Positions 34,596-43,356 of a stretch of DNA of 64,000 nt are shown one piece after another. Each line of letters opens with the position of its first letter. The stretch's first letter is position 1. The position numbers and the translations under genes were made by a program. The notes beneath the pieces were generated by a model. The model made no database searches, had not been told where the DNA came from, and saw only the letters and a program-made list of their open reading frames with translations. The stretch comes from Mycobacterium sp. IS-836 (GTDB lineage Bacteria > Actinomycetota > Actinomycetes > Mycobacteriales > Mycobacteriaceae). The stretch spans positions 62,001-126,000 of the forward strand of contig NZ_MBEU01000002.1 of assembly GCF_001954275.1 (NCBI RefSeq), given 5' to 3'.

Positions 34596-35525
34596 ATGAC
34601 CGCCGGACAGGATTTCGACTGCGGGGTGCGCGAAGCGGTGGCGATGCCCGTCGAGGATGAAATCGCCGACGCGCTGCCGCGGCTGGGGCCCGATTCCTTG
34701 ATCTGGAAGTTCTACGGCGATCACCGCACCCAATTCTTCGGGTTCCAGCGCACGGCCGGCGTCGAGAACTGCATCGAGCAGCTCGCCCAGGGAGTGCTCG
34801 ATCACTCGGTGGTTTTCAGCGACACGCTGGGCCGTGCCAAGCGGACCGCACCTCCGCTGATGAAGACCGTCTACTCCGACGCGCCCCATGAGTGGGGCCG
34901 TAGGGTGCGGGATTTCCACAAGCCGATCAAAGGCACCATCAGCGACGGTTCGAGGTACCACGCGCTCAACCCCGAGTTGTTCTACTGGGCCCACGCGACG
35001 TTCGTCGACCAGGTCATCTACAACACCGACACCTTCATTCGCCGGCTGTCGCGGGCGGAGAAGGAGCGGATCTTCAACGAGGGCAAGGTCTGGTACGGCC
35101 TCTACGGGGTGAGTGCCCGCAACCAGCCGCAGACCTATGACGAGTTCGTCGCCTATTGGGACGACATGCTCGAGCGGTTCGTGCCCCACAAAACCGTGCT
35201 GTACGGCACCGGCTACATCCGCAAGGGGATACCGGGGCCACGCTGGATTCCCAAGCCGGTCTGGAAGGCCTTGTCCGCGCCGCTCAACGCCTACACCCGT
35301 CTTGTTCTGGTCGGAACCATGCCGCCACAAATGCGCGAGGTGTGCGAACTGGAATGGGATGCCAAGAAGGAGAGGCGATTTCAGCGGTTTGCGGCGTTCG
35401 TGCGTGCGCTGAATCCGGTCGTCAACCGGCTGCCGCTCTGGTTCGTCTACACGCCCTGGGCGGCCGCGGCGTGGCGCCGCGCCGGTGTCGACCCGCGCCG
35501 GTTGCACAACCGCCCCGCCGCTTAA
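34596..35525 (+). CDS. MPAB/DUF2236-type oxygenase (rubber-oxygenase-like fold)
   Basis: A 309-residue protein of the DUF2236 family, which includes the latex-clearing protein and fungal MpaB and typically binds haem through conserved His residues. Seen here are RYHALNPELFYWAHATFVDQ, in which a His sits in the LFYWAHAT helix, and the helical AEKERIFNEGKVWYGLYGVS. A very strong ribosome site (GGGGAGGAGG) precedes the ATG. It may oxidise a lipid or isoprenoid chain. It is controlled by the divergent TetR. No partner gene is coupled downstream; an SDR follows after 163 bases. Confidence 0.78.
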   Translation: MTAGQDFDCGVREAVAMPVEDEIADALPRLGPDSLIWKFYGDHRTQFFGFQRTAGVENCIEQLAQGVLDHSVVFSDTLGRAKRTAPPLMKTVYSDAPHEWGRRVRDFHKPIKGTISDGSRYHALNPELFYWAHATFVDQVIYNTDTFIRRLSRAEKERIFNEGKVWYGLYGVSARNQPQTYDEFVAYWDDMLERFVPHKTVLYGTGYIRKGIPGPRWIPKPVWKALSAPLNAYTRLVLVGTMPPQMREVCELEWDAKKERRFQRFAAFVRALNPVVNRLPLWFVYTPWAAAAWRRAGVDPRRLHNRPAA

Positions 35526-35601
35526 CCGATCCGCAGCAGGCGTTCGGCGTTGCCGTGCAGTTTGACGCTGTCTGGCACCCGCGCCTCGGCGGGGCGGAAA
35601 C
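35522..35601 (-). pseudogene. Possible C-terminal remnant of an amidohydrolase gene
   Basis: Directly behind the MPAB stop, the minus strand reads EARVPDSVKLHGNAERLLRIG and then a stop at 35522-35524. This resembles the last helix of TIM-barrel amidohydrolases (the P-D-x-V-K, N-A-x-R-L pattern). About eight codons upstream the frame meets a stop, so only a 26-residue tail is left. It looks like debris of a gene lost by rearrangement. Confidence 0.35.
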
Positions 35602-35688
35602 TTGATGGTTAGACGGCGTCGCATTGGGGCATTCGGCAACGTCGGTCGGGTGAGCGGACCGTGACGAAACCCGAAGGAGGAGACCGCG

Positions 35689-36462
35689 ATGCAGATGACG
35701 GGCAATACCGTCCTGGTCACCGGCGGGGGCAGTGGGATCGGCCGGGGCCTGGCCGAATCGTTCCACCGGCTGGGCAACCAGGTCATCATTGCGGCTCGGC
35801 GCCGCGAGCTGCTGGAGACCGTCGCGCAGGCCAACCCCGGCATGCAGAGTTGGTCGCTGGACCAAAGCGACCCCGCCGGCATCCGGCGATTCGCCATCGA
35901 GCTGACCGACCGCTACCCCGACCTGAACGTCGTCATCAACAACGCCGGGATTCAGCGGGTCGAGGACCTCATCAACGGCGAGGTGGGCACCGCCGAGCGG
36001 ACCATCGCCATCAACCTGTTGGGCCCCATCCGGCTGACCTCGGCCCTGATGCCCTCGCTGCTGAGGAGGCCGCAGGCCGCGATAGTCAACATCACCTCGG
36101 GTCTTGCGTTTGTGCCCAGCGCCCTCACGCCGACGTACTGCGCCACCAAGGCGGCGCTGCACTCCTACACCCAGTCGCTGCGTTTCCAACTGCGCGATAC
36201 CTCCGTGCAGGTGATCGAAGTCATTCCGCCGCAAGTGCAGACCGCGCTGCAGGGCGAGCGCGGATTCGACCCGAACGCGATGCCGCTGGACGAATACATC
36301 ACCGAGACGATGTCGCTGCTGCAATCCCAGCCACAGGCCGACGAGATCGTCGTGGAGCGTGTCAAGGAGTTCCGGTTCGCCGAACGCAGCGGGGTTTACG
36401 ACGACATCTATCCCGCTTTCAACGAGGCCGTCGCGTCCGAACTCGGACGCACCGGCGGTTGA
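35689..36462 (+). CDS. DltE-like SDR oxidoreductase
   Basis: A 257-residue SDR with TGGGSGIG as cofactor loop, NNAG at about 83-86, and YCATK with catalytic Tyr and Lys. The LRFQLRDTSVQVIEVIPPQV and the final VYDDIYPAFNEAVASE match the DltE-like SDR group. An exceptionally good ribosome site (AAGGAGGAG) precedes the ATG. It is the first gene of the set leading to the LuxE-like and LuxC-like genes, 138 bases apart. It might act on the aldehyde or alcohol made by that pair; this is inference from context. Confidence 0.85.
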   Translation: MQMTGNTVLVTGGGSGIGRGLAESFHRLGNQVIIAARRRELLETVAQANPGMQSWSLDQSDPAGIRRFAIELTDRYPDLNVVINNAGIQRVEDLINGEVGTAERTIAINLLGPIRLTSALMPSLLRRPQAAIVNITSGLAFVPSALTPTYCATKAALHSYTQSLRFQLRDTSVQVIEVIPPQVQTALQGERGFDPNAMPLDEYITETMSLLQSQPQADEIVVERVKEFRFAERSGVYDDIYPAFNEAVASELGRTGG

Positions 36463-36600
36463 GGAAGGACATCGGCCGCGCGCCGAAAACCCGCTAGTCG
36501 CTTGGATTTTGCCGCGGCGTGGGACAACGTTCAGGGTCCGTATGCCCGGCGGGTAGGACGAGCGTGGCGGGCCGGCCGGTGATGGGACAGGATCGATGCC

Positions 36601-37692
36601 ATGGCCCCGGTTGACCTTTCGCTCTTGGACGTCCCCCGATCGGTGCCCGTGCCGGACCCCGAGGCCTACCTGCGGGCGGCGATCGGCTGGCACTTCGGAA
36701 AGGACACCGGTTCGCGGTTCTGGTTGCGGATAGCCCCGACGCTGGACTTCGACCCCCTGACCGACGTCAAGACCTTTGCGGACCTGCGGCTGTTTCCCAA
36801 CCTCGTCAACGAGCTGCGCAGCGTGCCGGTCGAGGACCTCATCCCGCGCGGCTATGGACGCCAGGTGCCGGTGCCGCAGATATTCGAATCCGGCGGCACC
36901 ACCGGCGCCCCGAAACGGACTGTGCAGCTGCCGGATTGGATCGCCCAAGTCGTGCAGTGGCAAACCGAGGACTTCGCTTCGGGGGGTTTTCTGGCGGGCC
37001 GCGGCTTCCTGTGCCTGATGCCGAGCGGACCCCACGGTGTGGGTTACTTCTCCCGGCTGGTCTCCGAGCGCCTCGGGTCGGTGTTCCACCCGGTCGACAT
37101 CGATCCCCGCTGGGTCAAAAAGCTCGCCGCGCGCAATGCGGGCACCGAGGTCGCGGCCTACATCGACCACGTCATCGAGCAGGCCGTCGACATCCTGCGG
37201 ACACAGAACGTCGCAAATCTGCACACCACTCCGCCGCTGCTGGAGGCGCTTGCCCGCGACGATCGGGTGGTGGAGTTGGTGAACGCCAAGGTCCGCTACC
37301 TGTTGCTCAGCGGCGCCCATGTCGACGCCGACACCCTCGATCTGCTGCGCGAGATCTTCCCGGAGACGACGATCACGATGGCCTTCGGCAGCACCATGGT
37401 CCTGTCGCAGGCCGTCACCCGCACCGACGGAGATTCGTTCGTCTTCGATCCGCGCACGCCCTACGTGGTGTTCTGGGTGGTCGATCCTGACACCGGAGAA
37501 CGGGTGCCGTACGGCGGGCTCGGCCAGGTGGTGATGAACCACATCAGCAAGGGAATGTTCATACCCAACAACGTCGAACGCGATATGGCGATTCGGATGC
37601 CCGGGCCCGCGGCGGAAATCAGCGATTCGGTCAGCGCCGTGCGCCCCGTCACGACCTTCGAGGGCGAGCCCGTCATCGAGGGCGTCTACTGA
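36601..37692 (+). CDS. LuxE/PaaK-like adenylate-forming enzyme
   Basis: A 363-residue ANL-superfamily protein shorter than FadD enzymes. The ATP loop reads ESGGTTGAPKRTV (96-108), the LuxE and phenylacetate-CoA-ligase style with GG before TTG. Other landmarks are LMPSGPHGVGYF, RYLLLSGAHVDADTL and TMAFGSTM, after which the usual C-terminal subdomain is much reduced. Its only Cys is Cys138, so it lacks the C-terminal acyl-carrying Cys of luminous-bacterial LuxE. The TGATG overlap with the LuxC-like gene implies a complex: it would activate a carboxylic acid for reduction. Substrate unknown. Confidence 0.8.
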   Translation: MAPVDLSLLDVPRSVPVPDPEAYLRAAIGWHFGKDTGSRFWLRIAPTLDFDPLTDVKTFADLRLFPNLVNELRSVPVEDLIPRGYGRQVPVPQIFESGGTTGAPKRTVQLPDWIAQVVQWQTEDFASGGFLAGRGFLCLMPSGPHGVGYFSRLVSERLGSVFHPVDIDPRWVKKLAARNAGTEVAAYIDHVIEQAVDILRTQNVANLHTTPPLLEALARDDRVVELVNAKVRYLLLSGAHVDADTLDLLREIFPETTITMAFGSTMVLSQAVTRTDGDSFVFDPRTPYVVFWVVDPDTGERVPYGGLGQVVMNHISKGMFIPNNVERDMAIRMPGPAAEISDSVSAVRPVTTFEGEPVIEGVY

Positions 37693-39101
37693 TGGCCGGC
37701 GAAATAACCGGTGTCACAGCCGATTTAGTGCAAATCGACGCGCTCGGACCCAGCGGGGAGTATCGAACCCGCAACCGTGAGGTCGTCACTACCACGGCCG
37801 GAGCGCCGGCTATCGAGCTCAGTATCGTGCCACCGCTTTATGTTTCGCGCACCATCAGCGCGCAACGCAGGGTCCGGCCGCTGCCGCCTGCCCGGCGCGA
37901 AGCGGCTCTGGCCGCTGCGGCCGAAATCTTTTCCACCGCCGTCATCGCCGGATTGGACTTCGAGGCGTATGTCGGGCTGGCCAGCCGGATTTCGGGGCTG
38001 CCGATCGCGGTCACCCGCGCCGGGGCGCACGGGGTGGCCGCAGCGGTCGCCTCGGCATTCGACGCGGTGCGGCCGAGTCGGCCCGTCGGTGCCGCCATCG
38101 ACTGGCGCGACGAGCTGGCCCGCCGCGGGGGCGCGGTGTGGGCGCGGCGCGGCGAAGTTTTCGCGGTCCACGCCGCCGGCAACGGCCCGGGCGTGCACGG
38201 CCTGTGGCCGCAGGCGCTCGCGCTGGGCTACCGGGTCGCGGTGCGTCCGTCGCGTCGCGAGCCACTGACCGCGCACCGGCTGGTGAATGCCCTGCGCCAG
38301 GCGGGATTTCGCCCCGCAGACGCGGTGTATCTGCCCACCGACCACGGCGGGGCGGACGAGATCGTCCGGGCGGCCGACCTGGCCATGGTTTACGGGGGCC
38401 AAGACGTGGCGGACAAACACGCAAACGATCCGACCGTCATGGTCAACGGGCCGGGTCGGGCCAAGATCCTGATCACGGCCGACCGCGACTGGCGCGAGCA
38501 CATCGACCTGGTCGTCGACTCGATCGCCGCTCTGGGCGGGATGGCGTGCGTCAACACCACCGCGGTGCTCTACGAGGGCGATCCCGGCCCCCTGGCCCGG
38601 CAGATCGTCACGCGGTTGGCGGCGATCGAGCCGCTGCCCAATGACGACGAACGCGCCGTTCTGCCCACCCAACCGATCGACAAGGCGCGGGCCATCGCGG
38701 GCTACCTGGCGGCCAAGGCGTCGGGCGCGACGCCGTTGCTCGGCGCCGATCAGGTGGTGGCTGCCCTCGGTGACGGCGCCGCCGCGCTGCGTCCGGCCGT
38801 GCATGTGTTGGCCGAGCCCGGCTCGGGAAAGCTAGCTGACACGCTCAATGTCGAGCTGCCCTTCCCCTGTGTCTGGGTATCGCCGTGGTCACGCGGTGCC
38901 GGCGTGGAGCCGCTGCGGCATTCGCTGGTCGTCACCGCAATCACGGGCGACGACGAGCTGATCGACGACCTACTCGCCGAACCCACGGTCGCCAACGTGT
39001 ACCGCGGCCGTTACCCGACCTTCCACTCGGCGCCCGAAATCCCGCACGACGGCTTTTTGGCTGACGTCCTGATGCGCAACAAGGGCTTCATCGGCGACTA
39101 A
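37692..39101 (+). CDS. LuxC-like acyl-CoA/acyl reductase
   Basis: A 469-residue protein of the aldehyde-dehydrogenase superfamily, LuxC branch, which reduces an activated acyl group to an aldehyde with NADPH. The catalytic Cys286 lies in ALGGMACVNTT. The NADP-binding part has AVHAAGNGPGVHGLWPQALA and RVAVRPSRREPLTAHRLVNA, and the C-terminal EIPHDGFLADVLMRNKGF is typical. The ATG overlaps the LuxE-like stop by one base. With that partner it forms a fatty-acid-reductase-like unit in an organism with no light production. Product fate may be the neighbouring SDRs (alcohol formation). Confidence 0.83.
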   Translation: MAGEITGVTADLVQIDALGPSGEYRTRNREVVTTTAGAPAIELSIVPPLYVSRTISAQRRVRPLPPARREAALAAAAEIFSTAVIAGLDFEAYVGLASRISGLPIAVTRAGAHGVAAAVASAFDAVRPSRPVGAAIDWRDELARRGGAVWARRGEVFAVHAAGNGPGVHGLWPQALALGYRVAVRPSRREPLTAHRLVNALRQAGFRPADAVYLPTDHGGADEIVRAADLAMVYGGQDVADKHANDPTVMVNGPGRAKILITADRDWREHIDLVVDSIAALGGMACVNTTAVLYEGDPGPLARQIVTRLAAIEPLPNDDERAVLPTQPIDKARAIAGYLAAKASGATPLLGADQVVAALGDGAAALRPAVHVLAEPGSGKLADTLNVELPFPCVWVSPWSRGAGVEPLRHSLVVTAITGDDELIDDLLAEPTVANVYRGRYPTFHSAPEIPHDGFLADVLMRNKGFIGD

Positions 39102-39178
39102 GGCGGTCTGGTAGCTGTAGTTACGAGTCGAGTAACGTGGGGACGACAGCGCGCCACCAGGACTAGTCAGCCATTTCG

Positions 39179-40081
39179 GTGAATGCGGTGAGGGTGAACG
39201 TAATAGCAGAGGCCGTCAAGAGGGCTACCGACCGACTGGCCAATCCGGCGCGGATATCGGATCCCGACAAGCTGCGCGCGGCTGTTTGCGGCAACACCGT
39301 GATGGTGACCGGCGCCTCCTACGGAATCGGCGAGGCGACGGCCCGCAGGCTGGCCGCGGCGGGCGCGACCGTGCTGGTGGTAGCCCGATCCGCGGAACGG
39401 CTCGACGACCTCGCGGCCTCGATCAACGCCGGCGGCGGTAAGGCGGTCGCTTACCCAACAGACCTCACCGACGAGGCTGCCGTCAGCGCGCTGACCAAAC
39501 AGGTGACCGAGGACTACGGGGCGCTCGACATCGTGGTCAGCAATGCCGGTAAGTCGCTGCGTCGCTCCCTGCACCACCAGTACGACCGGCCGCACGACTT
39601 CCAGCGCACGATCGACATCAACTACCTCGGGCCGATCTGGCTGCTGCTCGGCCTGCTACCGGCCATGCGCGAAAACGGCGTCGGGCACATCGTGAACGTG
39701 TCCAGCGTCGCCGCGCGCGTCGTACCCGGGCCGCAATGGGGCGCCTACCAGGCGTCCAAGGGGGCATTCGATCGCTGGCTGCGCAGCGTGGCGCCGGAAC
39801 TGCACGCCGACGGCGTGGACGTCACGTCGGTCTACTTCGCGCTGGTCCGCACCCGGATGATCGCGCCCACGCCGATCCTGGGCCGGCTTCCGGGTCTGTC
39901 TCCCGATGAGGCCGCCGACGCTATCGCCAAAACCATCATCGAGCGGCCCCGCAGCAACGAACCGCCTTGGCTCTGGCCGGCCGAGCTGGCCTCCGTGCTG
40001 CTGGCCGGGCCCGCCGAGCGCGCCGCCCGGCTGTGGCACCGCCGGTTCTTCGCCAACACCGGCGGCAAGGATCGGGCATGA
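39179..40081 (+). CDS. SDR oxidoreductase, coupled to acyl ligase
   Basis: A 300-residue SDR with an N-terminal helical extension (VIAEAVKRATDRLANPARIS), cofactor loop TGASYGIG, NAG at about 121-123, NVSSVAARV with the Ser and YQASK with Tyr and Lys. Arg after beta-2 (VVARSAERL) favours NADP. The C-terminal hydrophobic/basic tail (LLAGPAERAARLWHRRFFANT) is typical of fatty acyl or membrane-bound SDRs that reduce aldehydes to alcohols. The start is GTG at 39179. The stop overlaps the ligase ATG, so it is co-translated with it. It may reduce the aldehyde from the LuxC-like enzyme. Confidence 0.85.
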   Translation: MNAVRVNVIAEAVKRATDRLANPARISDPDKLRAAVCGNTVMVTGASYGIGEATARRLAAAGATVLVVARSAERLDDLAASINAGGGKAVAYPTDLTDEAAVSALTKQVTEDYGALDIVVSNAGKSLRRSLHHQYDRPHDFQRTIDINYLGPIWLLLGLLPAMRENGVGHIVNVSSVAARVVPGPQWGAYQASKGAFDRWLRSVAPELHADGVDVTSVYFALVRTRMIAPTPILGRLPGLSPDEAADAIAKTIIERPRSNEPPWLWPAELASVLLAGPAERAARLWHRRFFANTGGKDRA

Positions 40082-41637
40082 CCGACAGTGTGGTCGGCAC
40101 GACGGCGCGGGCACTGCTGTCATCCGGACTGCTGAGCCCGCCCGCGCCGATCGGGGTGTTCCGCCTGGCCCGCGAGGTATATCGAGGCGGCACGAACCTC
40201 TACACCCTGCTGGCCGTCGCGACGGCGCGCTGGCCGGCGCGCACCGCGATGATCGACGACGACGGCGCCATCAGCTACCGCGAGCTCCAGGAAAAGACCG
40301 AATCGCTGGCGCGCGGGCTTGCCCTCGACGGTGTCGGGCCGGGCCAGGCGGTGGGGATCATGTGCCGCAATGGACGCAACTTCGCCGCGTCGGCCTTCGC
40401 CGCCGCCCTGGTCGGCGCCGACGTCGTGCTGGTGAACACCGAGTTTCGCGTCAACGCGCTGGCCGGCGCGTTGAGCGCACACGAGATCGCAACGGTGTTC
40501 TGCGACAACGAATTTGCCGATCAAGTACGCGGCGCGGGCGAATCCATCAGGGTGATCGACCCGGCGACCGTCGAGCCTGCGCCTGGTGAAGCGCGGCCCA
40601 AAGTCGCCGAATCGGGCCGGCTCGTTCTACTCACCTCGGGCACCACCGGGGTGCCTCGCGGCGTCCCGCGGGTACCGAGGATGAGTTCGGGAATCGGTGT
40701 GGGCATGACAATTCTCGAGCGCACCGGGCTGCGTGTCGGGTCGCGAATCGCGGTGGCGGTGCCGATGTTTCACGGCCTGGGGCTCGGCATGCTGATGCTG
40801 ACGGTAAGCCTGGGCGGCACCGTGCTGACCCATCGGCGCTTCGACGCCGAGGCCACCGTAGCGCGGGCCTCGCTGCAGCGTGCGGATGCGTTGAGCGTGG
40901 TCCCGATCATGCTGGCGCGCATCCTCGACCTGCCCCAACGGGTGCGGGCGCGAAACCCGTTGTCGTCCTTGCGGGTAGTGATATCCAGCGGCGACCGGCT
41001 CGATCCCGGTCTGGCCCGTCGATTCATGGATGCCTACGGCGACATCCTCTACAACGGCTACGGTTCCACCGAGGTCGGCATCGGAGCCCTGGCAACACCG
41101 ATCGAACTGCGACACGCCCCGGAAACGGTGGGTCGACCCGTCGCGGGATGCCCGGTGCGGATTTTCGACCGGAACGGAAGGCCGGTCGGGCCGCGCGTCA
41201 CCGGTCGCATCTTCGTGGGCGGTGAACTGGGCGCGGACGGCTACACCGGGGGCGGCGCCAAGGACATCATCGACCGGATGACCAGCACCGGCGACATGGG
41301 CTACCTCGACAACTCGGGCCGGCTCTACATCGTCGGCCGCGAAGACGACATGATCGTCTCAGGCGGCGAGAATGTCTATCCGCGCGCACTGGAAAACGCG
41401 CTGGCCGACCATCCCGACGTCGCCGAGACCGCGGTCATCGGCGTCCCCGACGAGCAGTTCGGCCGGCGCCTGGCGGCGTTCATCGTCGCGCGGCGCGACA
41501 TCGACGAGGCGGGGTTGCGGGAGTACTTGAAGGGCAAGGTCTCTCGCTTCGAGCAGCCCCGGGACATCCAGGTCGTGAGCAGCATTCCACGCAATCCCGC
41601 CGGCAAGGTCATCCGAAGCAAACTGCTCGAGGCATAG
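40078..41637 (+). CDS. Long-chain acyl-CoA/AMP ligase
   Basis: A 519-residue ANL enzyme. The ATP loop reads LLTSGTTGVPRGVPR, with VPMFHGLGLGMLML, NGYGSTEVGIGALATP and the hinge STGDMGYLDNSGRLYIVGR, and the catalytic Lys of the C-terminal domain in NPAGKVIRSKLLEA. The stop-start overlap ATGA couples it to the SDR. It may load the acid that the LuxE/LuxC-like pair reduces, or act on the product of another gene in the cassette. Which acid is not visible from sequence. Confidence 0.87.
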   Translation: MTDSVVGTTARALLSSGLLSPPAPIGVFRLAREVYRGGTNLYTLLAVATARWPARTAMIDDDGAISYRELQEKTESLARGLALDGVGPGQAVGIMCRNGRNFAASAFAAALVGADVVLVNTEFRVNALAGALSAHEIATVFCDNEFADQVRGAGESIRVIDPATVEPAPGEARPKVAESGRLVLLTSGTTGVPRGVPRVPRMSSGIGVGMTILERTGLRVGSRIAVAVPMFHGLGLGMLMLTVSLGGTVLTHRRFDAEATVARASLQRADALSVVPIMLARILDLPQRVRARNPLSSLRVVISSGDRLDPGLARRFMDAYGDILYNGYGSTEVGIGALATPIELRHAPETVGRPVAGCPVRIFDRNGRPVGPRVTGRIFVGGELGADGYTGGGAKDIIDRMTSTGDMGYLDNSGRLYIVGREDDMIVSGGENVYPRALENALADHPDVAETAVIGVPDEQFGRRLAAFIVARRDIDEAGLREYLKGKVSRFEQPRDIQVVSSIPRNPAGKVIRSKLLEA

Positions 41638-41732
41638 CGAGGCCGCGCCGGCGGCGAGTAGCGCAACGTTAGTGCCGGCCATTTGTGGGTAGCCGACATC
41701 GCAAGACTTCTGTGCACGTGTGGAGGTGTGCG

Positions 41733-42560
41733 ATGCCGGTTACGGCGGGGCACGTTCCCGGGTTGACGTCGGGGTTGCGTCGGGTTCGCACGGACCCGAA
41801 GCGTTTCCGCAACGGGCGCTGGTACCTGTTGGCCGAGGGCGTGCTGGTGAGTGCGTTCGGCATTGCCGGGCTGGTCTCGGCGGCCCTGCATCCGCATGCC
41901 GGGCCCACCGGCGCCCCGGTTCTCGGCCTGGCGACGGCTCCGGCGCACAGCGCGATCCTGCTGGCGTTCGGGGTGGCGGCGATTGCGGCGGTCAGCCATC
42001 GCCGCGCCGCGGTAGCGGTGACCGCGCTGAGTGCGGTGGCCTACATGGTGCTGTTGTTTTTCAGCGCCGTCGCCACGTCGCGCGACATGCCGACGGCGGT
42101 GGGGTTCCACGCCGCGGACGTCGTGCTGCATGGTGTGCTGGCGGTGGTCAACCTCGGGCTGCTGATGTGGTTGATTCCCGACGAGTTGGGGGATGAGGCC
42201 TGGGTGCGCCGGCGCGGGCGCCGCCGCGATCCGCGACGGCCTCCGGCTGCGGCAGTGCCCGCGCGGGAGTCGGACGCGCCTGGCAGCACAAGCCAGCCCA
42301 GCTCAACCAACCCGCCCAGCTCAACCAACCCGCCCAGCTCAACCAACCCGCCCAGCTCAACCAGCCCGCCCGAGTCGACGAAGCCGCCCGAGTCGACGAA
42401 GCCGCCGGTCGAGGTGCACCCCACGCGTCGCCGCAGTCCCGACCCACCGGGGACCGCGCGGGCGCCCGAGCCGGTGCGGTTACGCGCCACCGTCGTGCCG
42501 GTGGCCCTGGCGGTCCTGGCGGCGGTCGTCGTGATCGTGGTCTGGATCCGCCACCACTGA
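41733..42560 (+). CDS. DUF4383-like membrane protein with Ser/Pro repeat linker
   Basis: A 275-residue protein. Four hydrophobic segments (about residues 32-52, 63-83, 90-107, 125-145) fit the DUF4383 family, then comes a Pro-rich hydrophilic region that includes six 6-residue repeats (PSSTNP type, then PESTKP), and a last membrane segment (VALAVLAAVVVIVVWI). The repeat DNA is an 18-base tandem array at 42297-42404. Good GGAGG precedes the ATG at 41733. The linker probably extends outside the membrane. Function unknown. Confidence 0.72.
   Translation: MPVTAGHVPGLTSGLRRVRTDPKRFRNGRWYLLAEGVLVSAFGIAGLVSAALHPHAGPTGAPVLGLATAPAHSAILLAFGVAAIAAVSHRRAAVAVTALSAVAYMVLLFFSAVATSRDMPTAVGFHAADVVLHGVLAVVNLGLLMWLIPDELGDEAWVRRRGRRRDPRRPPAAAVPARESDAPGSTSQPSSTNPPSSTNPPSSTNPPSSTSPPESTKPPESTKPPVEVHPTRRRSPDPPGTARAPEPVRLRATVVPVALAVLAAVVVIVVWIRHH
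42297..42404 (+). repeat. 18-bp tandem repeat, six units
   Basis: Four units of CCCAGCTCAACCAACCCG (42297-42368, the last with one change) are followed by two units of CCCGAGTCGACGAAGCCG (42369-42404). The unit length keeps the reading frame and encodes P-S-S-T-N-P then P-E-S-T-K-P. Copy number may vary between strains. Confidence 0.9.
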
Positions 42561-42573
42561 CGCCGCCGGATCG

Positions 42574-43356
42574 TCAACGCTGGAACGGTTGCCAGCCGTC
42601 TTCCGGCTGGGCGAGACGGTCGGCGATGACGGACAGCGTTTCCAGGTTGTGGCCGTATCCCAGATGGCTGCAGTGGACCTCAACGTTTTCCGTCCGCGGC
42701 GCCGGGAGGCTGGTGCAGCACTGCCAGGCGACGATCCCGTCCGTCTTGCTGTAGATACAGGTGGTGGGCGTGGTGAGCGGTTGCTCGCGGCGGCTCCGGG
42801 CCGATTCCGCGACGGCGTCGGTGGCGTCGGTGCCGCGGTTGAGCAGCCGCCATACCCTCCAGGCGGTGCTGGCCCGATGGTTACCACGGAACGGGGAGCC
42901 CAGGGTGATCACCGATCGGACCTCATCGGGGAACGCGCGCGCCAGCTCGCGGGCATAGATTCCGCCGGCGCTCCAGCCGATAATGCTGACCCGGCGCCCG
43001 CCCGTCCTTTCGCGGATGTGGCGCAGCCGTTCCGGCAGCGTCTCCTTCATGCTGGCGCGGTAGCCGACGTTGTACCCGAGGCCCCAGTCGTAGACCCGGT
43101 ATCCCAAGCGGCGCAAGACATTTCGTAGCAGATCGGTCGAGAGGGGGCCGGCCAGAAACCCGGGGATCACCAGCACGGGATGCCCGTCGCCGCGCGGCCA
43201 ATCGGCGATGTGCCGCCGCAGTCCGCGGCGGGCGGCCAGGTACTCGAGCCCGGTGCGCCATTCCAGCGCACGCAGCAGAGGTCCCGGTGCGCGCGCTTCA
43301 GCGGCATCGGGGACGCCAGCCGGGTCGTGCCGGGGAAAGTGGGCCGGGTCGCTCAC
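42574..43356 (-). CDS. Alpha/beta-hydrolase (lipase-like), coupled to ctpI
   Basis: A 260-residue hydrolase. The oxyanion region reads VLVIPGFLAGP, the nucleophile elbow is GWSAGG, and a His is in HCSHLGYGHN. It resembles membrane-associated lipase-like proteins with an N-terminal linker. The GTG start overlaps the ctpI stop (GTGA), so the two are co-translated; ctpI is the larger upstream gene. The link between a cation pump and a hydrolase is not obvious. Confidence 0.8.
   Translation of the reverse strand: MSDPAHFPRHDPAGVPDAAEARAPGPLLRALEWRTGLEYLAARRGLRRHIADWPRGDGHPVLVIPGFLAGPLSTDLLRNVLRRLGYRVYDWGLGYNVGYRASMKETLPERLRHIRERTGGRRVSIIGWSAGGIYARELARAFPDEVRSVITLGSPFRGNHRASTAWRVWRLLNRGTDATDAVAESARSRREQPLTTPTTCIYSKTDGIVAWQCCTSLPAPRTENVEVHCSHLGYGHNLETLSVIADRLAQPEDGWQPFQR

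Noticed and set aside
33123..35525. An 800-codon frame ending in the MPAB gene
   Set aside because: The MPAB protein begins at 34596 behind a strong ribosome site. Upstream codons are antisense to the TetR and cyclase genes.
35692..36149. Minus-strand open frames inside the DltE-like SDR gene
   Set aside because: They lack domain patterns and run antisense to a well-supported SDR.
36601..37692. Calling the LuxE-like gene a true acyl-protein synthetase
   Set aside because: The C-terminal acyl-carrying Cys of LuxE is absent; the only Cys is at 138. The ANL fold is supported but the acyl-enzyme step is not.
42297..42404. The 18-bp repeats as a CRISPR-like array
   Set aside because: Units are directly adjacent without spacers, in frame with a gene, and encode a Pro/Ser/Thr linker.
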